Position numbers and translations under genes: made by a program. A DNA stretch of 54,739 bases from an archaeon GW2011_AR15 (GTDB lineage: Archaea; Nanobdellota; Nanobdellia; Woesearchaeales; GW2011-AR15), in contig CP010425.1 of NCBI GenBank assembly GCA_000830295.1, positions 1,102,952-1,157,690 of the forward strand, written 5' to 3'. This document shows, piece by piece, positions 32,327-40,951 of this stretch. Below the pieces are notes generated by a model. That model was not told the origin of the DNA, searched no databases, and was given only the letters and a program-made list of their open reading frames with translations. The stretch's first letter is position 1. Every line of letters begins with the position of its first letter.

Positions 32327-32983
32327 ATTGTATTTGTAACAGGTATTGTTTTCAATGATAAGCATGCGCTTCTTGCGGCATACCAGCCTGCAGAAAACAG
32401 CTATGTTCCGGTAAAAAACCCTAATCTTGCAGACCCTCCTGGCTTTACTATCCTTAAATCCTATAATAATGGCTATGCCGGCGGAATAGGAAGCATGGAT
32501 GCGCTGCAGTGGATAGACGGCTTTGAGCTGGATGCGCCTTTTTCTGCTGGTTATATGGAAAAAGCCCTGATGCACTCAAGGGCAAACTCAGGCAAGTTCA
32601 ATAACCTCACCCAGGTTTTTGTGCAAACAGCAGGAGAAGAATACCCTGAGGCAACCCTGCTCGGATTGATAAAAGAAGAAAATGGACTGGGATTATACAA
32701 AGCCTCCATGATATTTCCGGCACCTCTTCCTGTCCACGAGCAATACGAGACTCTTGGTGATTATGGAGGGGTAATAGACAGGATGCTGGCAAAAATAGAG
32801 AATAATGATGCTTCAAAAACCCTTAAGGAATTGTCCTCTTTGGCAGAAGAGAAATACGGGTCGGGAGGCAGCTACAGGGTGGCTGTATTTGACGACCTTG
32901 GACACGGGGAATTCCGCGGGGAGGATATGAACCTCATTGTCCGGCTTATTGAAATGCGCAGAATTTCCGGAAAAAAACAATAA
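32327..32983 (+). CDS. Conserved-looking protein of unknown function, apparent ATT start, about 218 aa
   Basis: The first in-frame ATG is at 32495, but coding-quality sequence continues upstream (VFVTGIVFNDKHALLAAYQ and more). No ATG, GTG or TTG lies between the in-frame stop at 32282-32284 and 32495. A GGTGG Shine-Dalgarno at 32316-32320 points to ATT 32327, and a TATA box lies at 32287-32295. So either an AUU start is used or the sequence has an error. The product is soluble, with LADPPGFTILKSYNNGYAGG and a C-terminal FDDLGHGEFRGEDMNLIVRLIEM. Function not recognised. It follows the FAD oxidoreductase by about 50 bp with its own promoter. Confidence 0.6.
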   Translation: MVFVTGIVFNDKHALLAAYQPAENSYVPVKNPNLADPPGFTILKSYNNGYAGGIGSMDALQWIDGFELDAPFSAGYMEKALMHSRANSGKFNNLTQVFVQTAGEEYPEATLLGLIKEENGLGLYKASMIFPAPLPVHEQYETLGDYGGVIDRMLAKIENNDASKTLKELSSLAEEKYGSGGSYRVAVFDDLGHGEFRGEDMNLIVRLIEMRRISGKKQ

Positions 32984-33123
32984 CATTTATATAGGAAATA
33001 CACCATAGCTTAAAGTTCTATGATAAAATTAGATTACAATAAATCTTTATTGCCCCCCAGTTCTCTTTAGTCATCGGCCTTTCAAAACATCATACTCTTT
33101 GAATATTCTGTTAAAAATAAACA

Positions 33124-33954
33124 ATGGTGGTTACGATTACAAGCAGGAATCAGCTCAGGAAAACAAAAAGGATCATTGTCAAGATAGGGACAAGTACGCT
33201 TATGAGCAGCAACAGCTTCAACAGCGCTGTGATGGGCAGCATAGCAGAACAGGTGAAAGAGCTCAGGCAGAGCGGAAAGGAAGTTGTCATTGTAGCGAGC
33301 GGAGCCATAGGCCTGGGGATGACAAGCAGGCTAGCAGACAGCAGCGACACATTAAAGCAGTGCTTTGCTTCAATAGGCCAGAACATGATGATGAGACACA
33401 TCACAGACTGCTTCACACTGCATTCGCTCGATGTCTCGCAGATATTAGTAAACCATAAGGACCTTCTGGGGAATGAAAGCAGCCACATAAAAGACATGAT
33501 AAATGCGCTTCTTGAGATGGAGATAATCCCTGTAATAAACCAGAATGATGCGATCTCCAGGGAAGAGATAACAAAATACGATAATGACACACTTTCTGCA
33601 CATGTAGCAAACCTCATAGGTGCAGAGCTTCTCATACTGCTCACTGATGTGGACGGGCTTTACAGGAGCGATAAAACAAAAGAAGTAATAGATTTTGTAG
33701 AGGAACTCAGCAGTGATATTTATAACTGCGTGAATCTTTCAGGCTCAGGACTTGGAAGGGGCGGGATGAAGTCAAAGATAAGTGCTGCGCGGATAATGAA
33801 AAAGCACACTGTGATTGCAAACGGCGCTTCAGAAGAGATAATAAGTAAAATAGTGAGTGGCGAAATCATCGGCACTCATCTGGCACTGAACGGAGGAGAA
33901 AAAAGTGAGGATTGGACTGATAGGAGCAGGAAATCTTGGGAAATGTATGATTGA
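33124..33954 (+). CDS. proB: Glutamate 5-kinase
   Basis: 276 aa, an amino-acid-kinase domain without the C-terminal PUA domain of many bacterial ProB proteins. Motifs: IIVKIGTSTL near residue 17, VASGAIGLGM, INQNDAISREE for the glutamate site, LLTDVDGLY, and GRGGMKSKISAA. It phosphorylates glutamate to gamma-glutamyl phosphate, the first step of proline synthesis. It heads proB-proC-proA; its last 50 bp overlap the proC start. The 140-bp gap before it contains a TATA-like CATTTATATAGG near 32985 and no other feature. Confidence 0.95.
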   Translation: MVVTITSRNQLRKTKRIIVKIGTSTLMSSNSFNSAVMGSIAEQVKELRQSGKEVVIVASGAIGLGMTSRLADSSDTLKQCFASIGQNMMMRHITDCFTLHSLDVSQILVNHKDLLGNESSHIKDMINALLEMEIIPVINQNDAISREEITKYDNDTLSAHVANLIGAELLILLTDVDGLYRSDKTKEVIDFVEELSSDIYNCVNLSGSGLGRGGMKSKISAARIMKKHTVIANGASEEIISKIVSGEIIGTHLALNGGEKSEDWTDRSRKSWEMYD

Positions 33955-34672
33955 TGCGCTTACCGATAATAAGATAACGCCTCTGGTGAGCGATGCCGTC
34001 GAGGGAGAATACAAAGGCATAGCCATAAAATCAGATAATAAGTCTGTTATAGAGAATTCTGATATTGTAATACTGTGCGTCAAGCCCCAGGTAATGGCTG
34101 CTGTCTTAGAAGAAATAAAAGGCAGCCTGGACGGAAAGCTCACTATAACCTTCGCAGCAGGCCTTCCTCTTGAATTCTATGAATCGAGAGCAGAAGCAAG
34201 ATTTGTGAGGGTAATGACAAACATGGCGCTGAAATACAGCCAGGGGGTCAACATATTCATTGCAGGGAAAAACTGCACTGAGGAAGACAAGAAAGCAGCT
34301 GAAAAAGTGCTGAAATGCTTCGGCTATGTCGCTGAAGCAGGCGATGAATCGCTTATAGACACTGTAACAGGGGTCTCAGGAAGCGCAATTGCCTATTTCA
34401 TAAAAATAATTGATGTCTTCGTGAAATCTGCGCAGAAATACGATTTGAGCGAGGAAGAGGCAAAAAAAATAGTCTATGAAACTGTAAAAGGCGCAGTGAA
34501 GCTTATGGAGAGCGGGGAGCCTGCTGATTCCATCATCTCGAAGATTGCCTCAAAAGGAGGCACAACAGAGCAGGGGCTCAGGGAGATGGATGAGAAAGGG
34601 CTTTCTGATATACTGGAGAGCACTGTTGAGAAGACAATAGGGAAATGCAGGTCCCTGGCTGGCAAAAAATGA
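33905..34672 (+). CDS. proC: Pyrroline-5-carboxylate reductase
   Basis: 255 aa from GTG 33905 (MRIGLIGAGNLGKCMIDAL, the Rossmann NAD(P)H site). CVKPQVMAAVL and FVRVMTNMALKYSQG follow, and the dimer-forming C-terminal domain has the diagnostic TGVSGSAIAYF and KGGTTEQGLREM motifs. It reduces P5C to proline, the last step. Its start lies inside the end of proB, and its stop overlaps the proA start as ATGA. Confidence 0.96.
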   Translation: MRIGLIGAGNLGKCMIDALTDNKITPLVSDAVEGEYKGIAIKSDNKSVIENSDIVILCVKPQVMAAVLEEIKGSLDGKLTITFAAGLPLEFYESRAEARFVRVMTNMALKYSQGVNIFIAGKNCTEEDKKAAEKVLKCFGYVAEAGDESLIDTVTGVSGSAIAYFIKIIDVFVKSAQKYDLSEEEAKKIVYETVKGAVKLMESGEPADSIISKIASKGGTTEQGLREMDEKGLSDILESTVEKTIGKCRSLAGKK

Positions 34673-35892
34673 TAACAGAGATGGCGGCAAAGGCAAGGGA
34701 AGCTTCATTAGAGCTTGCCAGGCTGACAGCTGAGCAGAAAAACAGGATTCTTCTGGATATGGCTGATTCGCTGGATAAAAACAGGGGCAGGATAATTGCA
34801 GCAAATAATACTGATGTTGGGAATGCAGTGGGCGTGATAAAAGACTCTTTAATCGACAGGCTGAAGCTGAACGAGAGCAGGATAGATTTAATGATAGAGT
34901 CGCTCAGGCAGCTTGCCGGGCTGAAAGATTATGTTGGAGAGATAATCAGCGAGAGAACGCTTGAAAACGGGCTTGTGCTTACTGAAAAAAGAGTCCCCTT
35001 CGGAGTTATAGGCATAATATATGAGTCAAGGCCGAACGTGACTGCTGATGTATGCGGAATCTGCCTGAAAAGCTCCTCTGCTGTAATACTCAAGGGAGGG
35101 AAAGAGGCAATTAACTCCAACAGGGTTCTTGTTGGGCTGCTTAGCAGGGCATGCCCTGTAAAAGATGCATTCCAGCTTGTTGAGTCATCTGACAGGGAGA
35201 TAACAGCACAGATGATGAACTTAACAGGACATATAGACCTTATCATACCAAGAGGCGGGGAAGGCCTTATAAGATTTGTAAGGGAGAATTCCAAAATCCC
35301 TGTTATCGAGACAGGCACAGGAAACTGCCATATCTACCTTGATGAGGAGCATGACCCTGTAAAAGCCCTCAATATAATAATAAACGCAAAGACGCAGAGG
35401 CCAAGCGTATGCAATGCAGCTGAAAAGCTGCTTATACACAAAAATGTGGGCCGGGATTTCATAAAAAAAATAGCTGGCGAGCTTAAAGAAAGGGGCGTTG
35501 AGATATTAGGCTGCGAAAGGACGCAGAAGATTATCGGCTGTTCTGCCGCCACAGAGAAAGACTGGCATACTGAATTCCTTGACCTTAAGATCGGAATAAA
35601 GATTGTTGATGATGCTGAGCAGGCAATAAGGCACATTAACAAGTACGGCACAAGGCATTCAGAGGCAATAATAAGCAATAGCAGGGAAAACATAGATAAG
35701 TTCCTGAATGAAGTGGACGCTGCTGCGGTCTACTCAAACGCCTCGACAAGATTTACAGACGGCTATGAATACGGGCTTGGCACAGAAATAGGGATAAGCA
35801 CCCAGAAGCTCCATGCAAGAGGGCCGATGGGGCTGAAGGCAATGACAACAACCAAATATATCATTAAAGGGGACGGCCAGGTAAGAGAATAA
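34669..35892 (+). CDS. proA: Gamma-glutamyl phosphate reductase
   Basis: 407 aa from ATG 34669, which overlaps the proC stop. It has the aldehyde-dehydrogenase-like ProA hallmarks: PFGVIGIIYESRPNVTADV, LKGGKEAINSN, IPRGGEGLIRFV, a catalytic Cys in QRPSVCNAAEKLLIH, and the C-terminal HARGPMGLKAMTTTKY. It makes glutamate-5-semialdehyde with NADPH. With ProB and ProC it completes proline synthesis, and an aminotransferase at 29-30.3 kb could feed the same intermediate from ornithine. Confidence 0.96.
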   Translation: MITEMAAKAREASLELARLTAEQKNRILLDMADSLDKNRGRIIAANNTDVGNAVGVIKDSLIDRLKLNESRIDLMIESLRQLAGLKDYVGEIISERTLENGLVLTEKRVPFGVIGIIYESRPNVTADVCGICLKSSSAVILKGGKEAINSNRVLVGLLSRACPVKDAFQLVESSDREITAQMMNLTGHIDLIIPRGGEGLIRFVRENSKIPVIETGTGNCHIYLDEEHDPVKALNIIINAKTQRPSVCNAAEKLLIHKNVGRDFIKKIAGELKERGVEILGCERTQKIIGCSAATEKDWHTEFLDLKIGIKIVDDAEQAIRHINKYGTRHSEAIISNSRENIDKFLNEVDAAAVYSNASTRFTDGYEYGLGTEIGISTQKLHARGPMGLKAMTTTKYIIKGDGQVRE

Positions 35893-35945
35893 TTTAAATA
35901 TAGATGGCGGTTTCAGAATAGTTAGTATTGTGGTGATGGGATAGG

Positions 35946-37403
35946 ATGGCAAAAGAGGATAAAAAACAGACAACAGTAGGACTAAGCGTAAAAAAAGACG
36001 AAAATTCCAGCGAATGGTATACCCAGGTCATACAGAAAACAGAGCTTGCTGATTATTCTGTTGTATCAGGCTGCATTGTATTCAGGCCTTATTCCTACCA
36101 GATATGGGACAACATAAAGAATTTCTTTGATGCAAAAATAAGGAAGTCCGGAGTTGATAACGCATATTTTCCCATGTTCATCCCTGAATCGCTGCTTATG
36201 AAAGAGCAGGAGCATGTTGCAGGATTCACTCCTGAAGTTGCATGGGTGACTCATGCAGGAGACACGAAACTCAGCGAGAGGCTGGCCATCAGGCCGACTT
36301 CAGAGACAATAATGTATGACTCATACAGCAAATGGATACGCTCATACAACGACCTTCCTCTGAGGATAAACCAGTGGAACTCTGTAGTGAGGTGGGAGTT
36401 CAAGCACGCTATCCCTTTCCTGAGGACAAGGGAGTTCCTGTGGCAGGAGGGCCACACAGTATTTGCAACACAGAAAGATGCAGGGGATGAAGTGCTTGAG
36501 ATACTTGATTACTATGCCGAGGTTTTTGAAGACCTTCTGGCAATCCCCGTGATAAAAGGAAAAAAAACAGAGTCTGAAAAATTCGCAGGCGCTTTGTATT
36601 CAACAACAGTCGAGACTTACCTTCCTGTAAAAAAAGCAATCCAGGGCGCGACATCCCACTGCCTTGGCCAGAATTTTGCAAAGGCGTTTGACATTAAGTT
36701 TGTGGACAGGGACGGAGAGACAAAGCTTGCATGGCAGAACTCATGGGGGCTTTCAACAAGGACAATAGGGATAATGATCCTGATGCATGGGGATGATAAA
36801 GGCCTTGTGCTTCCGCCAAGGGTCGCACCTATAACCGCTGTTATCATACCCATTCTGTTTGACAAGACAAAAGACATGCTGCTGAAGAAGGCAAATGAGC
36901 TGAAGAAGATGCTTTCAGAAGATTACACAGTTAAGCTTGATGACAGGGCTGACTACAGGCCCGGCTGGAAATTCAATGAATGGGAGCTTAAGGGCGTGCC
37001 TTTAAGGATTGAGCTCGGGCCAAAAGACCTTGAGAATGAGCAGGTCATGATAGCAAGAAGGGACACAGGAAAAAAGACAGCAGTAAAATGGAAGGACCTG
37101 AAGAAAGGCGTTGACAGGCTGCTGAATGAGATGCATAAAAACCTTTACGAAAAGGCAAAGGCGCACCTGAAGGAAAGCATCAGGGATGTAAAAGACTGGA
37201 AAGAATTCATGAAGGCGGTCCATGACAAGAAATGGGTTAAAGCGCATCACTGCGGCAATGCTGACTGCGAAGCCTCAATAAAAGAGAAAAGCGGCGGGCT
37301 TAAGACAAACTGCATACCTTTTGAGCAGCCGAAAAAATTAGGGAAGTGCGTGCTTTGCGGAAAGCCTGCAAAATACGAAGTTTTATTCGCCAAAAGCTAC
37401 TGA
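35946..37403 (+). CDS. proS: Prolyl-tRNA synthetase, archaeal/eukaryotic type
   Basis: 485 aa. Class II motifs: motif 1 in the MFIPESLL region, motif 2 as RWEFKHAIPFLRTREFLWQEGHT, and motif 3 in the SWGLSTRTIGIMI region. The anticodon domain (DDRADYRPGWKFNEWELKG) follows, and then the archaeal C-terminal zinc domain with Cys ligands in HHCGNADCEAS and KCVLCGKP. There is no bacterial editing insertion. It charges the tRNA-Pro species, two of which are in this window. A TATA-like AATTTAAATATAG precedes it by about 50 bases. Confidence 0.97.
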   Translation: MAKEDKKQTTVGLSVKKDENSSEWYTQVIQKTELADYSVVSGCIVFRPYSYQIWDNIKNFFDAKIRKSGVDNAYFPMFIPESLLMKEQEHVAGFTPEVAWVTHAGDTKLSERLAIRPTSETIMYDSYSKWIRSYNDLPLRINQWNSVVRWEFKHAIPFLRTREFLWQEGHTVFATQKDAGDEVLEILDYYAEVFEDLLAIPVIKGKKTESEKFAGALYSTTVETYLPVKKAIQGATSHCLGQNFAKAFDIKFVDRDGETKLAWQNSWGLSTRTIGIMILMHGDDKGLVLPPRVAPITAVIIPILFDKTKDMLLKKANELKKMLSEDYTVKLDDRADYRPGWKFNEWELKGVPLRIELGPKDLENEQVMIARRDTGKKTAVKWKDLKKGVDRLLNEMHKNLYEKAKAHLKESIRDVKDWKEFMKAVHDKKWVKAHHCGNADCEASIKEKSGGLKTNCIPFEQPKKLGKCVLCGKPAKYEVLFAKSY

Positions 37404-37459
37404 TTTCCTACTGCATATGAGTAAAATATATAAAGGAGGATATACCTTTTAGTATAAGA

Positions 37460-39283
37460 ATGGGGGATAAACTAATAGTCAAGAAAGGGGCAGAAAAACT
37501 ACCGGAGCCCCCTAAATTTGATGCTGAGGACTTGCCGCCTCCGCCGGATTTCTCAGAGATGGGAGAACCTCCAGTATCGAGTTCTGTTGAAACATTCCCG
37601 GGAGCAGAAAATTCAGAGACAATAGAAGAGGCTGCAGGATTGCCTGAACTGCCAAAGGCAGAGGACAGTCCTTTGCCGCAGGATATGGTCTTCGGAGCGC
37701 TGCCAAAAAAAGAAAAAGCTTCTCCTGACAAGATACTTGACAATATTGTTGAAAAGAGCAGCGGGTTGTTCTCAAAAATATTCAGAAAAAAATCAAAAGA
37801 TGCGCAGGCATCCTTGCCGGGCCTTAACCTTGAAGCTCCTCCAAGCTTTGACGTGCCTGGTAGCAGTGCATCCGGGGAAGAACCTGGTTGGATGGAAGAA
37901 GGAAAGAAATTCAGGGAAGAGGAAATGGCTGCTGAAGGCGAGTCTTTCAGAGAGAATGAAATGGAAGAAGAGGGGGAGAGCTACCTTGCAAAGACAACCC
38001 CGCTTACTGAAGTGAAAGGCATCGGCCCGAAGATTGAGAAAAAGCTGAAAAAAGCAGGCATAAAGAGCGCAGAGCATCTTGCAGCCCATGACCATGTGCA
38101 TATTGCAAAAAAAGCAAAGATACCTATAAGCCAGGCTAAAAAAATAGTCAGCCATGCAAAGAAGATAACTTCCTCAAAGGCGCAAAGGAGAGAGTCAATT
38201 TCCGATATTATAAAAGGGCTGGAAGAAGAAAAGAAAACTCTTGAGAGCGCAAAAGATTCTGAATTCAGGGGCGAGAAAATTGTTGACCTTGAAGGCCATA
38301 ATGAGGTAGTCCAGGTTCTGGAAAGGCTTGAAAGCAAGAGAAATGAGCTCCTGAATATGCAGAAAAAGCTTGAGGAAAAAGAGAAGAAGCTGCAGGGGCA
38401 TGATGACGTCTACAGGAGAGACATGGATTATGTCGACAAGATGAAAAGGAACGTTGATCATGATATAAGGGAAAGGACTGGCCACCTTATAGAGCTTGAA
38501 AGGGAATATTTCCAGAAGGCCCAGACACTGGCAAAGGAGAGGGCGGAGATTGAGGTGCTTTCAAAAAAGCTTGACGAAAAGGAGAAAACACTGAAAGATA
38601 AAGAGAACGAGCTAAAGAAAGAGCTGAATGACCTTGAGGACAGGGAGATAACTGTCAGCACAAAAGAGAAGAAGTTCCAGAAGATAATGGAAGAAATAGA
38701 GAAGCACAATCATATACTGAAAGAGAAAGAAGACGACCTTGAGAAGAGGGAAGCTGAATACATGAAAAAGCTTGATATACTTGAAAACCACGAGAGGAAT
38801 ATACTAAAAAATCTCGAGAATAAAAGAGTATCTCTTGAAAAGAAAGAAAAAGAAGTGAAGCTGAGAGAAGAGCAGATTTACAAGAGACAGAGAAATGTTG
38901 ACAAGAAAAGTGTGGCAGTTGAATACGCCAAGAACATAATTGAAGAAGAGAAAGGCAAGCTTGTTGATGATGAGTTCAGCCACTATGTGCATGACCAGGT
39001 GAACAGGCCCGGCTCCGGCGTGAATTACAGCGATGTTAAGCTTATGAACAGCCTGAATGTTGCAGATGTTGAAAAAGGGACAAAATCAATCTACCAGCTT
39101 GCAGATGAGATAAAAAGGATGCTGGGCAGCAACAGGGTTGAAGAGGCTAAGATATATTACAACCAGCTGAGGGAAAGGTATTACGATACTAAATTCTCAA
39201 ACCAGCAGGAGCAGGAAGCTGTGCATAATCTTATAAGGACATTGTATGACGATATCAACCTTGCTGATATAGGCAGGAGATAA
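37460..39283 (+). CDS. HhH-domain protein with long coiled coil, 607 aa
   Basis: Three regions are visible. Residues 1-180 are acidic and Pro/Glu-rich, probably disordered. Residues about 184-235 form a helix-hairpin-helix pair (TEVKGIGPKIEKKLKKAGIK, then IPISQAKKIVSHAKK), of the kind that binds DNA backbones or proteins. From about 240 to 500 there is an almost uninterrupted Glu/Lys/Leu coiled coil, followed by a helical C-terminal domain (DEIKRMLGSNRVEEAKIYYNQLRERYYD). This resembles SMC-like or structural scaffolds but has no ATPase. It is monocistronic with a TATA box (AATATATAAA, about 37425-37434). Its 3' end overlaps rtcA by 29 bp. Confidence 0.75.
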   Translation: MGDKLIVKKGAEKLPEPPKFDAEDLPPPPDFSEMGEPPVSSSVETFPGAENSETIEEAAGLPELPKAEDSPLPQDMVFGALPKKEKASPDKILDNIVEKSSGLFSKIFRKKSKDAQASLPGLNLEAPPSFDVPGSSASGEEPGWMEEGKKFREEEMAAEGESFRENEMEEEGESYLAKTTPLTEVKGIGPKIEKKLKKAGIKSAEHLAAHDHVHIAKKAKIPISQAKKIVSHAKKITSSKAQRRESISDIIKGLEEEKKTLESAKDSEFRGEKIVDLEGHNEVVQVLERLESKRNELLNMQKKLEEKEKKLQGHDDVYRRDMDYVDKMKRNVDHDIRERTGHLIELEREYFQKAQTLAKERAEIEVLSKKLDEKEKTLKDKENELKKELNDLEDREITVSTKEKKFQKIMEEIEKHNHILKEKEDDLEKREAEYMKKLDILENHERNILKNLENKRVSLEKKEKEVKLREEQIYKRQRNVDKKSVAVEYAKNIIEEEKGKLVDDEFSHYVHDQVNRPGSGVNYSDVKLMNSLNVADVEKGTKSIYQLADEIKRMLGSNRVEEAKIYYNQLRERYYDTKFSNQQEQEAVHNLIRTLYDDINLADIGRR

Positions 39284-40340
39284 TATTCTGTTTAGTTTTG
39301 AATTTCACATCCAGGAATTTTTCAATGACATGCATGTTTGTCTTTGCGTGCTCTGTGATTTCAGAAACCTTTATTTCTCCTCCTGAAAATGCCAGATAGG
39401 GAAGCAGCTGGTCTGCAAGGTATTTATCGACTGGAGCATTGCTGTCAATCTGCCTGGCCAGCCTCTCTGCCGCCTCCATGCCTACGTTCTCTGCTTTTTT
39501 CCCGCGCTCACCGAGGGAATCTGCACCAAGTATAACTGGATCTGAAAAATCCATCTCATCCCTGTCAGAAAACATTGCCCACAATGTTATGCCTGAACCG
39601 GCTGAAAGCGTGTCAGAATACTGCACGCTTATCTTTGCTGATGCATCATATTTCCCAAGCAGAAATTTCGCTGATTTTGCCTGCCTTTCCGCAACATTCG
39701 CCTTCATGAGGTCCTTTGAAGCGTGGCTTACCCCGAACACTGCAACGAGCCTGCTCTGCTCTGTAATTTTTATTGGATTTCCTCTCAGCTGAGAGAGAAT
39801 TTCTGAAAACCCTTTTTTTCCTAATTCATGTTTTGGGGCCAGCCTTATTGTTAAGCGGCCGCCCCCTTTCGGATAATATCCCCTTTTTTCCAGAGTAATT
39901 TCAAAGTCCGCATATCTCCTGAGATGGGGAACAAGGACATTGATAAAATAATCAACAGGCATACTGTGCTCTGTATCTGTGCCACCTTTAACCTGTATCT
40001 TCATTTTCCTGTCTGCAAAAAGGCATACAGGAAGCACTGCCTGGAGCAGCAATGTTATTGAGCCTGCTGTGCCTATGTCAATATTCAGGTTTCTGAAGTC
40101 TATTTTTTCTGGATAATACTCAAGAAAGCCGCTGCCTGGCTCAGCTCCTTTTACCTCTGCATTGCACATCCCTGCAAGGGTTTTTATTGCTGTAAGGTGC
40201 TGGTTTTTTAATCCGGATTTAGGCCTGCCTTTCCTTATGTCCTTTACTTTAAATGGCCTGCCTGTCAGTGTGGAGAGTGCAAGCGCTGTCCTCACTATCT
40301 GGCCGCCGCCCTCAAGATATGAGCCGTCTATCTCAATCAT
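39255..40340 (-). CDS. rtcA: RNA 3'-terminal phosphate cyclase
   Basis: 361 aa. It has the N-terminal GSYLEGGGQIVRTALALS, IGTAGSITLLLQAVLP, the YYPKGGGRLTIRL block, and the C-terminal catalytic-histidine segment ITEHAKTNMHVIEKFL (His near residue 337). RtcA uses ATP to form a 2',3'-cyclic phosphate at RNA 3' ends and is a candidate partner of RtcB in RNA repair or tRNA splicing; a spliced tRNA-Leu is present here. It is divergent from the membrane protein at 40415. Confidence 0.95.
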   Translation of the reverse strand: MIEIDGSYLEGGGQIVRTALALSTLTGRPFKVKDIRKGRPKSGLKNQHLTAIKTLAGMCNAEVKGAEPGSGFLEYYPEKIDFRNLNIDIGTAGSITLLLQAVLPVCLFADRKMKIQVKGGTDTEHSMPVDYFINVLVPHLRRYADFEITLEKRGYYPKGGGRLTIRLAPKHELGKKGFSEILSQLRGNPIKITEQSRLVAVFGVSHASKDLMKANVAERQAKSAKFLLGKYDASAKISVQYSDTLSAGSGITLWAMFSDRDEMDFSDPVILGADSLGERGKKAENVGMEAAERLARQIDSNAPVDKYLADQLLPYLAFSGGEIKVSEITEHAKTNMHVIEKFLDVKFKTKQNIISCLYQQG

Positions 40341-40414
40341 GAATGATGGTAGGCGGTTTCCAGTTATTAAGCATTTCCAAAAAATTTATAACCCGTGCAG
40401 GATATTCATGGTCC

Positions 40415-40951
40415 ATGAATCCAAAGGAGATTGCAATTACATTTGCCGTTGCTGTGCTTTTTACCATGTTTGTGATAGTTACTGTAGATGCTTTCTATCC
40501 AAAGCCCGAGATTGATGATTTCTGCAATAGCCAAAGGCCCTTTCTCAGCCCTGTAAAAACTGATGAACAGTGCAACATAACACTAACAGAGCAGGAGAAT
40601 GAGTGCTATGACAGCGGTGGAAGCCCAGAATACGGCGTTGATGCTGAAGGGTGCAGGACATTCGAGATGTGCAATTTCTGTTATTCAGAATTCGACAAGG
40701 CAGACAAAGGCTATTCCAATAATCTGTTTCTCGTGCTTGCCCCTCTTGGTGCGCTTGCAATAATCTTCGGGGTGTATTTCAGGCCTGAATTCATCGGCTC
40801 TGGCTTTATGTACTCTGGAATCATAATAATGGTCTATGGGACTATCCGGAATTTCGGAGAGCTGAACAGATACCTGAAATCACTGATCTTATTGCTGGAG
40901 CTTGCTCTTGTGCTGTTTATAGCATATAAGAAGATAATAAACAAGAAATGA
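40415..40951 (+). CDS. Membrane protein with cysteine-rich outer loop, 178 aa
   Basis: Start ATG 40415: a TATA box (AAATTTATA, 40382-40390) lies about 25 bases upstream, which excludes the open extension to 40343. One N-terminal span (EIAITFAVAVLFTMFVIVTVDAF) is followed by a loop of about 70 residues with six or more cysteines (FCNSQR, QCNITL, ECYDSG, GCRTFEMCNFCYSE), which suggests disulfides or metal outside the membrane. Three C-terminal spans then end in KKIINKK. No family is recognised. It converges with the nucleotidyltransferase gene with no gap. Confidence 0.65.
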   Translation: MNPKEIAITFAVAVLFTMFVIVTVDAFYPKPEIDDFCNSQRPFLSPVKTDEQCNITLTEQENECYDSGGSPEYGVDAEGCRTFEMCNFCYSEFDKADKGYSNNLFLVLAPLGALAIIFGVYFRPEFIGSGFMYSGIIIMVYGTIRNFGELNRYLKSLILLLELALVLFIAYKKIINKK

